Origin: Rhizobium johnstonii 3841
GTDB lineage: Bacteria; Pseudomonadota; Alphaproteobacteria; Rhizobiales; Rhizobiaceae
DNA: 64,000 nucleotides
Direction: 5' to 3'
Assembly (NCBI RefSeq): GCF_000009265.1
Contig: NC_008381.1
Coordinates: 424,136 to 488,135 of the forward strand
Shown here: one piece after another, positions 43,818-52,241 of the stretch
How the letters are laid out: each line of letters begins with the position of its first letter
How positions within the stretch are numbered: the stretch's first letter is position 1
The notes under the pieces: model-generated
The model's database searches: none
What the model was told of the DNA's origin: nothing
What the model saw: the letters and a program-made list of their open reading frames with translations, nothing else
Made by a program: the position numbers and the translations under genes

Positions 43818-45854
43818 CTAGGCCTGCTTTCCTGCCACCTCACGTCCGGCACGTATCACTGCGTCTGTGGTGATATCGAACTTCGTGTAAACGTCATCGA
43901 TTTTGCCGGATGCTCCGAATTCATGCATGCCGACGAATACGCCGTCCAAGCCGAGATAGCGGTCCCAGGAATCCCGCACGGCTGCTTCGACGGCGACCCT
44001 GGCTCGGCTGCCGCCCAGCACCGACTTCTTGTAGGCGGCATCCTGCTTCTCGAACAGCAGCCTGCACGGCATCGAAACAACGGCCGTGCGAATACCCTCG
44101 TCCTGCAGCACCGAGCGGGCTTCGACCGCCAGATTCAGTTCCGAGCCGGAGGCAAGGATCGTCAGTTGCCGCTCGCCGCCTTCAGCTTCCTGGAGAACGT
44201 AGGCTCCCCTTGCCGAGCGGTTCTCGTCGGACGGGCCGCGGCGTAAAAGCGGCATTGGCTGGCGGGACAGAGCAATCAGTGCTGCCTGCCGCGGCGCATC
44301 CATGATCGCCTCCCAGCACTCGGCCGTTTCGATCGGATCGCCCGGGCGATAGACAGCGAGCCGGGGAATGGCGCGCAATGCGCTCAGATGTTCGATCGGC
44401 TGATGTGTCGGCCCGTCCTCGCCCAATCCGATCGAGTCATGTGTCATCACGAAGATCGAACGCACCTCCATTATCGCCGCGAGCCGGATCGCCGGGCGGC
44501 AATAGTCGGAAAATGTCAGGAACGTGCCGCCATAGGGAATAAGCCCCCCATGCAGCGCCAAACCGTTCATCGCCGCCGCCATGCCGTGCTCGCGGACACC
44601 ATAGTGGAGATAGGATCCGCCATATTCCCCGGGCTTGATCTCGACCTGGTTCTTGGCCTTGGTGTTGTTTGAAGGCGTCAGATCCGCCGAGCCGCCAAGA
44701 AGCTCGGGGATCGCATCGAAGAGATGGTTGAGCACGATGCCGCTCGCCTGACGGGTGGCGAGATCCTTTTCGGAACCTGAAAGTTCCTGCTTTGCCGCAG
44801 CGATGGCAGCGCGCCAACCGGACGGCAGTTCTCCGTTCATGCGCCGCTCAAAATCGTCTCGCTTGTCCGGCGAAGCAGTCTGGACACGGACCGCCCAGGC
44901 CATCCGCGCCGGCCCGCCTTTCGCGCCGATCTTTCGCCAGTCATTGAGAAGCGCTTCCGGTATTTCGAAGGGAGGCGATGCCCAACCGAGGATCTTGCGG
45001 GCGCCGGCGATCTCGTCTTCACCAGGCGCGTCGCTATGGGCCTTCTGCGTTCCCGCCCTGGTCGGGAAACCGAAGCCGATGATGGTTTTGCAGGCAATCA
45101 TCGACGGCCGATCCGTCACCTTCTGCGCTTCGATGATTGCGGCGCGGATCGCATCGGTATCGTGACCGTCGATTTGCTGGACGTGCCAGTTCGCCGCGCG
45201 GAAACGCGCCGGATGGTCATCGGATTCAGCAAGGCTGGTCGCACCGTCGATCGAGATCGAGTTGTCGTCCCAGAAGGCGATGAGCTTGCCGAGCTTCAGA
45301 TGTCCGGCAAGCGATATCGCCTCGTGGCTGATGCCTTCCATCAGGCAGCCGTCACCCAGGAAGACATAGGTGTGGTGATTGACCAGATTGTCGCCGAACG
45401 AGGCATTCATGATCCGCTCGCCGAGTGCGAGACCGACAGAATTTGCAATCCCCTGCCCCAGCGGACCGGTGGTCGTTTCGATGCCGGTGGCGTGGCGATA
45501 TTCGGGGTGACCCGCCGTGCGGCTGTCGATCTGGCGGAAGCGTTTGATCTCTTCGATGGTCATGTCCTTGTAGCCCGTCAGATAGAGCAGGCTATAGAGC
45601 AACATTGAGCCGTGACCGTTGGAAATGACGAAGCGGTCGCGATCGAACCAATAGGGATCGGCGGCATCGAACTTCAGAAACTCGGAGAAAAGCACCGCCG
45701 CGATGTCGGCCATGCCCATCGGCATGCCGGGATGACCGCTCTTTGCCTGTTGAACCGCATCCATGGAGAGGAAACGGATGCAGTCGGCGAGATCCCGGAG
45801 GCGCTGATCCTTGGGAGCTGGGAATGTCTTCGGAGCTTGTGAGGTGTCCGGCAT
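43818..45854 (-). CDS. tkt: Transketolase
   Basis: 678 residues (typical 660-670). Thiamine-diphosphate domain with SGHPGMPMGMADIAAVLF near 39-56 and GDGCLMEGISHEA near 168; pyrimidine-binding region with GVREHGMAAAMNGLALHGG and TFLTFSDYCRPAIR, and MTHDSIGLGEDGPTHQPIEHL in part. Transfers two-carbon ketol units between sugar phosphates in the pentose phosphate pathway. No cbb or other pentose-pathway genes are adjacent, so this looks like an extra copy supporting pentose use. Confidence 0.95.
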   Translation of the reverse strand: MPDTSQAPKTFPAPKDQRLRDLADCIRFLSMDAVQQAKSGHPGMPMGMADIAAVLFSEFLKFDAADPYWFDRDRFVISNGHGSMLLYSLLYLTGYKDMTIEEIKRFRQIDSRTAGHPEYRHATGIETTTGPLGQGIANSVGLALGERIMNASFGDNLVNHHTYVFLGDGCLMEGISHEAISLAGHLKLGKLIAFWDDNSISIDGATSLAESDDHPARFRAANWHVQQIDGHDTDAIRAAIIEAQKVTDRPSMIACKTIIGFGFPTRAGTQKAHSDAPGEDEIAGARKILGWASPPFEIPEALLNDWRKIGAKGGPARMAWAVRVQTASPDKRDDFERRMNGELPSGWRAAIAAAKQELSGSEKDLATRQASGIVLNHLFDAIPELLGGSADLTPSNNTKAKNQVEIKPGEYGGSYLHYGVREHGMAAAMNGLALHGGLIPYGGTFLTFSDYCRPAIRLAAIMEVRSIFVMTHDSIGLGEDGPTHQPIEHLSALRAIPRLAVYRPGDPIETAECWEAIMDAPRQAALIALSRQPMPLLRRGPSDENRSARGAYVLQEAEGGERQLTILASGSELNLAVEARSVLQDEGIRTAVVSMPCRLLFEKQDAAYKKSVLGGSRARVAVEAAVRDSWDRYLGLDGVFVGMHEFGASGKIDDVYTKFDITTDAVIRAGREVAGKQA

Positions 45855-46120
45855 TGGGAGAAACTCCTTGGAGTACCTGAATTATGAAGGCAGAGACCGT
45901 CTGCCTCGCTATCTCGTTCACCATGATCGTGAGTGCTCGCCACGGCGAATTTGACGGGTCCAATTAACTTAGTGCGGAGTTTCCAGTTGTGGATAGCACC
46001 CGCGCCAGGAAAGACCGCTTTCCGGGACATGATCGCGCGGCGCTACCGCCATCATGTTCTGCCAAGGGAGTGCGTCTGGGTGAAAAAACCCTTACAGTGC
46101 AGGGCGGAGCGCGCACACGA
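45855..46120. other. Long upstream region without a gene
   Basis: The 385-bp gap between transketolase and the LuxR-type gene holds the divergent promoters and the dyad listed separately. I see no coding frame with supporting ribosome-binding site and no RNA gene here. Confidence 0.5.
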
Positions 46121-46140
46121 CGTCACCTGATCGGGTGACG
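46121..46140. promoter_or_regulatory. 20-bp dyad upstream of the LuxR-type gene
   Basis: CGTCACCTGATCGGGTGACG, symmetric except for one central pair, 100 bp before the start of the LuxR-type regulator. Size and symmetry fit a LuxR/FixJ-type or autoregulatory site. Confidence 0.5.
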
Positions 46141-46239
46141 CTCGCTGCCTCGCCTCCCCTTAGACATTTATGCAGTGATCGAAATAAAGCATTCTCCGCA
46201 TTTGGCGAAACCATCGTCGTGAAAACGAGAGGCGCTGAT

Positions 46240-47427
46240 ATGGATCATGTCGACATCATTGATGCTGTCTATCAGGCCGCAGTCCATTCCGAGCAATGGC
46301 CGGACACCCTGTGCTCGATCGTCGACTATGTCGGCGCCGTCGCCGGAAATATTGTCTATCAGGCGCCGGGTGGCCGCGGCAGCTTTCTGATCCCCGGTCG
46401 CATGCGTGAAGACTTGAACACGCTCTATCTTCAGCATTACACGGGCAACCCCTATGCCCGTGCATTCGAGAAGGTAAGACCGGGCGAGATTGCGATCGGC
46501 AACAGCCTGATCGATGCGGAGGCCGTGCGGCATTCCGCATTTTATGCCGATATCTGCGAGCCGCAGAACATCTTCAATCAACTGTTCCTGCCGCATGCCA
46601 GCCTGCACGAGCGCGGAGGTATCGGCGGAGTGGCGCTGTTTCTGTCTCGTCAACAGGACGAGCACGCCGCCGAGGCGGCGGCACGCCTGAAGCTGCTGAG
46701 CCCGCATATGGCACGCGCCATCGACCTTTCCTTTCAGATTAACAAGATCAATCGTGCGCCCGAGCTGCCGCAACGATTGATTGATGCGATACCCGACGCG
46801 GCCGTGCTGATCGACGGGCGAGGCGCAGTCCTCCTCCTGAATGCGGCAGCCGAGACGCTGCTCAGGCAGGCCGACGGCATTTTCCTCAGCCGGTCGGAGA
46901 GACCCGCGCTTGCCGCCCATATTTCCGAAACGGCGACGCGCCTGGCAAACGCCATCCGCCAGGCTTTGCTGATAGCCCATGGCGAAGACACGCCTTTCGA
47001 AGGCGCATTGGCGATCTCCCGGCCATCGGGCTTGCCACCCTATCTGATGATGATCACGCCGCTCGCGCCCACGGCGATTTCCACGTGGGATGCGACCGAC
47101 AGCGGAGCACGCGTCCTCATTGATATCGTCGATCCGGAAGCAAAGACGCGGCGGCAAGCACAACAACTGCAACACATCTTCGGCCTGACCGACGCCGAAA
47201 CCCGGGTCGCCGCACTGATCGGCAGCGGAATGAACCTGCCTGAGATTGCCCTCGCTCTCGGGATTTCCTCCAACACGGTGAAGACACATGCCGGCCGATG
47301 CTTCGGCAAGGCCGGCGTGCGATCTCAGGCAGCGCTCGCCAGGCTGATTGCCTCGATCCCGATTGCCGAAAAAAGAGCGCCGACGCCGACAGACTCGCAC
47401 GGGAGAAGCTCGCCGCGAGCCCAGTAA
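46240..47427 (+). CDS. LuxR-type transcriptional regulator
   Basis: 395 residues from the ATG at 46240 (AGAGG upstream; an earlier GTG at 46135 lies within the dyad). N-terminal region of about 200 residues of unknown fold, a PAS-like segment about 205-320 (LIDAIPDAAVLIDGRGAVLLLNAAAE in part), and a C-terminal LuxR helix-turn-helix at about 330-390 (LTDAETRVAALIGSG, LGISSNTVKTHAGR). No acyl-homoserine-lactone-binding domain is recognised, so quorum sensing is not implied. Regulon unknown. Confidence 0.82.
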   Translation: MDHVDIIDAVYQAAVHSEQWPDTLCSIVDYVGAVAGNIVYQAPGGRGSFLIPGRMREDLNTLYLQHYTGNPYARAFEKVRPGEIAIGNSLIDAEAVRHSAFYADICEPQNIFNQLFLPHASLHERGGIGGVALFLSRQQDEHAAEAAARLKLLSPHMARAIDLSFQINKINRAPELPQRLIDAIPDAAVLIDGRGAVLLLNAAAETLLRQADGIFLSRSERPALAAHISETATRLANAIRQALLIAHGEDTPFEGALAISRPSGLPPYLMMITPLAPTAISTWDATDSGARVLIDIVDPEAKTRRQAQQLQHIFGLTDAETRVAALIGSGMNLPEIALALGISSNTVKTHAGRCFGKAGVRSQAALARLIASIPIAEKRAPTPTDSHGRSSPRAQ

Positions 47428-48063
47428 ACTACAGGCTATCTTCGCACTCTTATGATCTGTCGAATTTCTCGATGATCCCGCAGCCGGGCAATTTTCCTGA
47501 AGTGCTCCTCACTCCCTGCACAAAATCTGCAATCCGGTCGGGCATCCCTATGCCATGAGCAAGAACGACATCCCGCCCCGCATCACCGGATGGTGGCTGA
47601 CAGAGACGTGCCGGCCGCAGAGGGCTCCTTCCGAGGAGGTCTCGGTAAGCTGCCGGCCACGAAGGAGTTGTCGCCTTCGAAGGCGGCTCTCCTCCCTGGG
47701 CTTGTCGCTCCTGGCTTCGGCGCCTCTCCTCGAAACACCGTCAGCAATGGGCTTTGCCCTTTGCCTCACAGCCCTGATGTCGGTGGCTCTCGTCAGCGGC
47801 AAGCTCATGCCTCGCAGCCTCACCGGCCTGCCTTTGGCGTTTTCCCGTTTCGCGCTCGTCATTCCCATGCGGCTTGCCGAGGATGTCGGGAAATATCCGC
47901 GATTGGGTAGCAACTGCCACCAGACTTCGGAGGTCTACCACCGCAACGTCGAAGAACCCCGTTCGTATCCCGTATCAATGTTTGAGAATGCAGCGTCTTT
48001 GGGAAATTGGGGGTGTCCGATACGTCGGCCTACCGTAGGCATCGCCAACCCCAACAGGCAGGC
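47428..48063. other. Unassigned 636-bp region
   Basis: Frames are open on both strands (plus 47555-48106, minus 47548-47913), but neither translation resembles a known protein and both are rich in Arg/Ser/Pro as in shadow frames. The first 20 codons of the plus frame (MSKNDIPPRITGWWLTETC) have normal codon use, so a decayed gene is possible. Lies between the LuxR-type gene and the AAA ATPase. Confidence 0.4.
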
Positions 48064-49470
48064 TTACTGGTTAGGTCTAACGAGATCGTTAGGCGTCAGT
48101 AGGTGAACCCGCCGTGTTTCATCTTTTGCAAAAACGATTAGGTCGGTCGAAAATCCAGCCTTGCTGAAGAGTAAGAAATGCTTTCCGGCCGTTCCTCTGC
48201 CGTATCTCGTTCTCTCGGATCTTTCACGTAGCTGTCTTAGATGCCCCATGTCTATATCGGCGTTTGTCCATTTGCAGTCGCCGTAGAAATATTCGCCATT
48301 CAGGAGTCTTCCCGCAACATCGATATCGAAGTCCGAATGTCCCCATATCTGGCCCAGTTCCTTTGCAGGAAGGCCGAGTTTTTCCTGGATATGGATCCTG
48401 GCGTACTCGAGCGCGATAGCTTCGAAGGCAATACCCATGTATTCCGAGAAGCCCGGCGCCACCACCTGTCTGTATACCTCCTCCCCAAAGCCACCGCTGA
48501 TCGCGGTCAGGCTGGGCCGTACAAACCGATGCCAGAATGAGATCAGGCTGTCGTCGAGCCGAAACCTACGATTTCTCACCTTCTCATCCACATCCAACGA
48601 CTTCGTATTCGATATCAGGTGGAGCGCCACCAGCTTCGCGGCGTACGATGTAATTTTCTCTACCTTCACGCCCAGTCGGCTCGCGATCTCCGATGTCGTG
48701 TTGCAACCGTCGGCGATCGCCGCGAGGACGCTGGAGTAGAAGCCAGGCTCGTGAAGTTCAGTCTGGAGAAGCGTGTTCGGCTCGTCGACAAGAGTTCCAG
48801 TCTCGGTCAGCAGCAACCTGACCACGTTGTCCTTCAACGGAACGTCCGGGTTAAAGAGTTGAAGATAATGCGGTATTCCCCCGAATATGGCGTAAGTGCT
48901 GATGATCGCTTCGGCGTCGTATTTCGGGAAAAAGCGCGCCACATCCGTGAGGGGGAGCTGTTTCATATCCAAGGACAGTGTCTGTCGTCCGTACAGTGGA
49001 TTCCTTTCCGCTAACAGATCCTGCATCTGGGATATGGATGACCCGCAGAGAATGAGCTTCAGACCGCCATCCGCAGGTGCGCCAGAATCCCAGAATTTCT
49101 GCAGGATCGAAGGCAGCGCCGGGTCGCCGTCAAGCAGATATGGAAACTCGTCGATGGTGATCAGCAGGCCCGGATTGTTCCGCGTGTGCTCGGCAATGTA
49201 GTAGAAGACACCTTCCCAACTCGGCAACGATTCAAGCACTGGCAGTGCACCTAAAATGTTTGCGACTTCGATCTTGAACTGCTCGAGGTTCAAAAGAGAG
49301 GAGACGCGTGTGGCCTGGAAGTAAATCTCCTTTCGGCTTTTGCCCAATTCGCGAAGAAACCTGGATTTGCCGACACGCCGCCGACCGTAGAGAATGACAA
49401 GTGATGGACGCGCGGCATCCAGCTCCTCTTTGAACCGCGCCAGCTCACGACCCCTGCCTAGAAACTTCAT
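48064..49470 (-). CDS. AAA ATPase with DUF234-type nuclease-like C-terminus
   Basis: 468 residues. STAND/archaeal-ATPase-like: Walker A ILYGRRRVGKSRFLREL near 27-43, Walker B LLITIDEFPYL near 101-111, sensor LILCGSSIS. A winged-helix region follows near 250-280, and the C-terminal 110 residues have a PD-(D/E)xK-like pattern, HSDFDIDVAG followed by YFYGDCKW. This architecture is common in archaea and sporadic in bacteria and its role is poorly known. GAAGGG precedes the ATG. The AT-rich promoter and isolated position point to horizontal transfer. Confidence 0.85.
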   Translation of the reverse strand: MKFLGRGRELARFKEELDAARPSLVILYGRRRVGKSRFLRELGKSRKEIYFQATRVSSLLNLEQFKIEVANILGALPVLESLPSWEGVFYYIAEHTRNNPGLLITIDEFPYLLDGDPALPSILQKFWDSGAPADGGLKLILCGSSISQMQDLLAERNPLYGRQTLSLDMKQLPLTDVARFFPKYDAEAIISTYAIFGGIPHYLQLFNPDVPLKDNVVRLLLTETGTLVDEPNTLLQTELHEPGFYSSVLAAIADGCNTTSEIASRLGVKVEKITSYAAKLVALHLISNTKSLDVDEKVRNRRFRLDDSLISFWHRFVRPSLTAISGGFGEEVYRQVVAPGFSEYMGIAFEAIALEYARIHIQEKLGLPAKELGQIWGHSDFDIDVAGRLLNGEYFYGDCKWTNADIDMGHLRQLRERSERTRYGRGTAGKHFLLFSKAGFSTDLIVFAKDETRRVHLLTPNDLVRPNQ

Positions 49471-49501
49471 ATGAAGCGCCCTTCAATTAACATAATTTAT
49501 T

Positions 49502-49541
49502 TTATAGTAATTGAAATTATAGTAATCGTAAATAGTGTAAT
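49502..49541. repeat. AT-rich direct repeats before the ATPase gene
   Basis: TTATAGTAAT occurs at 49502-49511 and 49517-49526, with a weaker third copy ATAGTGTAAT at 49532-49541, giving a 15-bp period. They lie 32 bp upstream of the ATPase start. Iteron-like arrangement; may be an operator array for autoregulation. Confidence 0.7.
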
Positions 49542-49576
49542 CCTCGATATATAGGCGCGACTAGGTAGCATTTTGA

Positions 49577-50261
49577 CGCTTCCTCGATCTCGCCGGAAAA
49601 CTGGTCGATCGCACCGAATATATCAGTTCCTTTGCCGCCCATGTCTCCCACGAGCTGAAATCGCCGCTCACGGCCATCCGGGGAGCCGCAGAGCTTTTAC
49701 GCGACGATGACGTGGAAAGGCCGATGACGAAGGCTGAGCGTTTGCACTTTCTCGACAACATCGTCGCAGACGTCGTCCGGCTCGATGCATTGCTGCAGCG
49801 GCTGAGGGACCTTGCACAAGCGGAATCGTCGGTGGCCGAGGGCAGCAGCAGCGTCGCAGACACCATATACTCGCTGCGCGAAAGATTTCCCGCCCTCAAT
49901 ATTTCCAGCCGAGGGGATACGGACATATCGATTGCTCTTCCTCCCGAGGCCGCCGGTATCGCCTTTGCCAATCTTGCCGAAAACGCCCTTCAGCACTGCG
50001 CCACGCTGTTGGAACTCAGAGTATCGGCCGACGCCCGAACAGCCGTCATTCTCGTCCGTGACGACGGCACCGGTATTTCCGAGGCAAATCGCCAACGCAT
50101 CTTTCAGCCGTTCTTCTCAACCCGCCGCGAGCAGGGCGGTACCGGCATGGGCCTCGGTATCCGTCCGCGCCATGCTGAGCTCCCATGGCGGTACGATCCG
50201 CCTGCTGCCGACGACCGGCGCCGGTGCCGAGTTCGAAATCACCATCCCGGGACCGAGCTGA
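49577..50261 (+). pseudogene. Truncated, frameshifted sensor histidine kinase
   Basis: Reads RFLDLAGKLVDRTEYISSF, then the H-box AAHVSHELKSPLTAIRGAAELL, a dimerisation helix, N-box NLAENALQHC, and G-box DDGTGISEANRQRIFQPFFS...GGTGMGLGI. Everything upstream of the HAMP end is missing (a TGA at 49574 precedes in frame), and near 50158-50162 the frame shifts by one base: the natural continuation VRAMLSSHGGTIRLLPTTGA...FEITIP is in the next frame up to the TGA at 50259. The order of motifs matches CreC/ChvG-type kinases. Probably disrupted when the adjacent ATPase-bearing DNA arrived. Confidence 0.85.
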
Positions 50262-50334
50262 CGTTCCAGAGACTGATGGAGCACTGCGCCGAAAGACGAT
50301 CCCCTGAGCAAGGCAATGTCTTCAAGCGAGTGGA

Positions 50335-50934
50335 TCAGTTTCCAGGCTCTATCGCCGTCAGTGCAGCCTGCGCGATGACATCTGCAATGCGTTTTGACAG
50401 CGCCGGGTCGGACGCAGCGCGGGCGAGGGTCACACCGCCACTGAGCATGGCGAGCAGCAAGATCGCCTGGTCTTCCCGGCGCCTTTCGGATTGACCCGAT
50501 ATCTCACCCTCCGGCAAGCCGACCGCAACTTCCTCGATGAGACGTTTGAGTTCTGCCGTATAGGCGCTTCGTGTTTCATCGTCTGCGCGCATCACGTCGG
50601 GGGAAAGGCTCGGCAGAGCGCAGCTCTCGCCCAGATCGCAGGTTCTTTTATAGCCGAGATAGTAGCCGACGAATGTCGTCAGCCAGTCTTTCGGTTGACT
50701 GGCCTTTAGCGCCGCAATTCCTTGCCGCAGCTCTTCGAGGCCTGCCAGCACGGCGGTGCGAAAGGCTTCGCCCTTGGACTTGAAATGTCCGTAGAAGGCA
50801 CCGTTGGTCACGCCTGCCGCCTTGGTCAAGGCATCGATGCCTGCGCCGCCATAGCCTTCCTGTCTGAAAACCCGTCCAGCCGCGGCAAGGACGCGCGTTC
50901 GGGTCTCCTCCTTATGTTCGGCACTGTATCGCAT
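50335..50934 (-). CDS. TetR-family transcriptional regulator
   Basis: 199 residues. N-terminal helix-turn-helix (RVLAAAGRVFRQEGYGGAGIDALTKAAGVTNGAFYGHF in part: GAGIDALTKAAGVTNGAFY) followed by a ligand-binding helical domain. Similar to AcrR/NemR-type repressors of electrophile or drug stress. Divergent from the tautomerase and VOC genes, with three related operator-like elements between. Confidence 0.9.
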   Translation of the reverse strand: MRYSAEHKEETRTRVLAAAGRVFRQEGYGGAGIDALTKAAGVTNGAFYGHFKSKGEAFRTAVLAGLEELRQGIAALKASQPKDWLTTFVGYYLGYKRTCDLGESCALPSLSPDVMRADDETRSAYTAELKRLIEEVAVGLPEGEISGQSERRREDQAILLLAMLSGGVTLARAASDPALSKRIADVIAQAALTAIEPGN

Positions 50935-50947
50935 GTATGTCCCTTAT

Positions 50948-51016
50948 AAGAGCGATCGCTCTTTATGTCTTGCTAAGAGAGTGATCGATGTGTATGCATA
51001 AAGAGTGATCGGTATA
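50948..51016. promoter_or_regulatory. TetR-type operators
   Basis: A perfect 16-bp palindrome AAGAGCGATCGCTCTT at 50948-50963, and two half-like copies of AGAGTGATCG at about 50977 and 51004, all in the 120-bp gap between the TetR gene and the tautomerase gene. The shared core AGAG(C/T)GATCG suggests several repressor-binding sites. Confidence 0.65.
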
Positions 51017-51054
51017 TATCAGAAGCGGTCACGGTTCAAACAGGGAGATATACG

Positions 51055-51483
51055 ATGCCTATCACACTCACCGTGCCTGAAGGCCTGCTTTCGCAGCGGG
51101 CTCAGGCCCAAGCCTTTGCCGGATTGACGGAGGCAGTGCTCGATGCCGCCGGCTTGACTGGCAATGACTTCATGACAGCCAATATTATTGGTACGATCAA
51201 CGTGCTGCCGCGGGAGCATGTGCTTGCTGCGGGAGAGCCGATCGCTGCAGCCTTCGTCGAGCTCAAGCTGCCCGAGATGGCGCTGGTGAGCGCTGAAGCA
51301 AAACAGTCCTTCTTCGAAAAAGCAGCCGATGTCGTCGAACAAGCCGCCGAAGGCCGGCTCAAGCGCGAACATATATGGTCGAACATCGTCTACGCGCCTG
51401 AAGGGGCCTGGGGTATCGCCGGCCGCAGCTATAACAATGCCGATCTCGTCGGCGCCATCCGGGGTGCGGTTGTCGCCTCGTAA
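51055..51483 (+). CDS. Tautomerase family protein
   Basis: 142 residues, a double-length member of the 4-oxalocrotonate tautomerase superfamily. Catalytic Pro is residue 2 after Met removal (MPITLTVPEGLLS). The internal Arg in GRLKREHIWSNIVY may bind substrate. GGGAGA lies before the ATG. Under the divergent TetR gene, it probably helps handle reactive or aromatic-derived carbonyl compounds; substrate unknown. Confidence 0.8.
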   Translation: MPITLTVPEGLLSQRAQAQAFAGLTEAVLDAAGLTGNDFMTANIIGTINVLPREHVLAAGEPIAAAFVELKLPEMALVSAEAKQSFFEKAADVVEQAAEGRLKREHIWSNIVYAPEGAWGIAGRSYNNADLVGAIRGAVVAS

Positions 51484-51578
51484 CGATCGCGGCGCACGCT
51501 CGGAAATCTCAGACTTGATGCAACCCCGGGCCGGCGACACCAAGACGTCACGGTCCGGCGACTTGACGGAGCCAAGCC

Positions 51579-51989
51579 ATGCAGCTTGCCAACTATCTGT
51601 TCTTTTCCACCGGTTGCGAAGAGGCGCTTGCTTTCTACACCGAATGCGGGCTTGGCCAGATCACGCAATTGAAGCGCCACGGCGCAGACGGGATGCCCGT
51701 TGCCACCGACGCCATGCGGGGCAAGGTGATGCACGCTTGTTTCGAAGGACCTGGTATTCTTTTCTTCGCTTCGGACAATCACGATGCCGAGCCGATGCGA
51801 GGCTCCGCCCACATGCTGATTGCGGACGACCGCGACAGTACCGCCAGCCTCTTCGCACAGCTGGCCGAGGGCGGCAAGATCACGACTCCACTCGCCGTCC
51901 AGCCATGGGGAAGCTATTATGGCAAGCTCACGGATCGCTTTGGCGTCCAGTGGATGCTCGATTGCCTAGAGCATGATGCCGAAAAGTAG
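51579..51989 (+). CDS. VOC-superfamily (glyoxalase/PhnB-like) protein
   Basis: 136 residues. MQLANYLFFSTGCEEALAFY, GKVMHACFEGPGILFFASD and GSYYGKLTDRFGVQWMLD are typical of PhnB/YjdN-like VOC proteins, whose function is not well defined. GACGGAG lies upstream. The last residues, EHDAEK, and the TAG stop are encoded by the beginning of a RIME repeat, so the natural C-terminus has probably been replaced or extended. Confidence 0.82.
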   Translation: MQLANYLFFSTGCEEALAFYTECGLGQITQLKRHGADGMPVATDAMRGKVMHACFEGPGILFFASDNHDAEPMRGSAHMLIADDRDSTASLFAQLAEGGKITTPLAVQPWGSYYGKLTDRFGVQWMLDCLEHDAEK

Positions 51990-52075
51990 CGGTTTTCGGG
52001 CGCCATCATGCTCTAACTCTTTAATTTAGAACAGGATTCAGATTTACGCCGACCCGGCCTAAAATCATCCTGTTC
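51967..52075. repeat. Complete RIME1-type repeat
   Basis: About 109 bp with two palindromes: AGAGCATGATG...CATCATGCTCT (51969-52014) and GAACAGGAT...ATCCTGTTC (52029-52075). This is the full rhizobial RIME1 pattern. The half copy at 23295-23345 shares the first palindrome almost exactly. Confidence 0.85.
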
Positions 52076-52241
52076 CAGCGTGACCATGTGCTGTCTACAC
52101 ACAAGTGCGAGACGATAATCGCACCGATACGTGCGAAAGTCGGCGCCTGGTCGCAATCATTCAGAACATCGCGAGCAGAGGGGAAACTCGCCCCCAACCA
52201 AGCGGCTGCGAGCCACCCTCCCCCAATCCCGTCTTCGCGTT

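Noticed and set aside
46240..47427. Quorum-sensing LuxR receptor
   Set aside because: The N-terminal region lacks the autoinducer-binding pattern and no luxI-type gene is nearby.
47555..48106. Plus-strand frame of 183 codons
   Set aside because: No recognisable domain, low-complexity composition, and its end overlaps the ATPase gene; reported only as an unassigned region.
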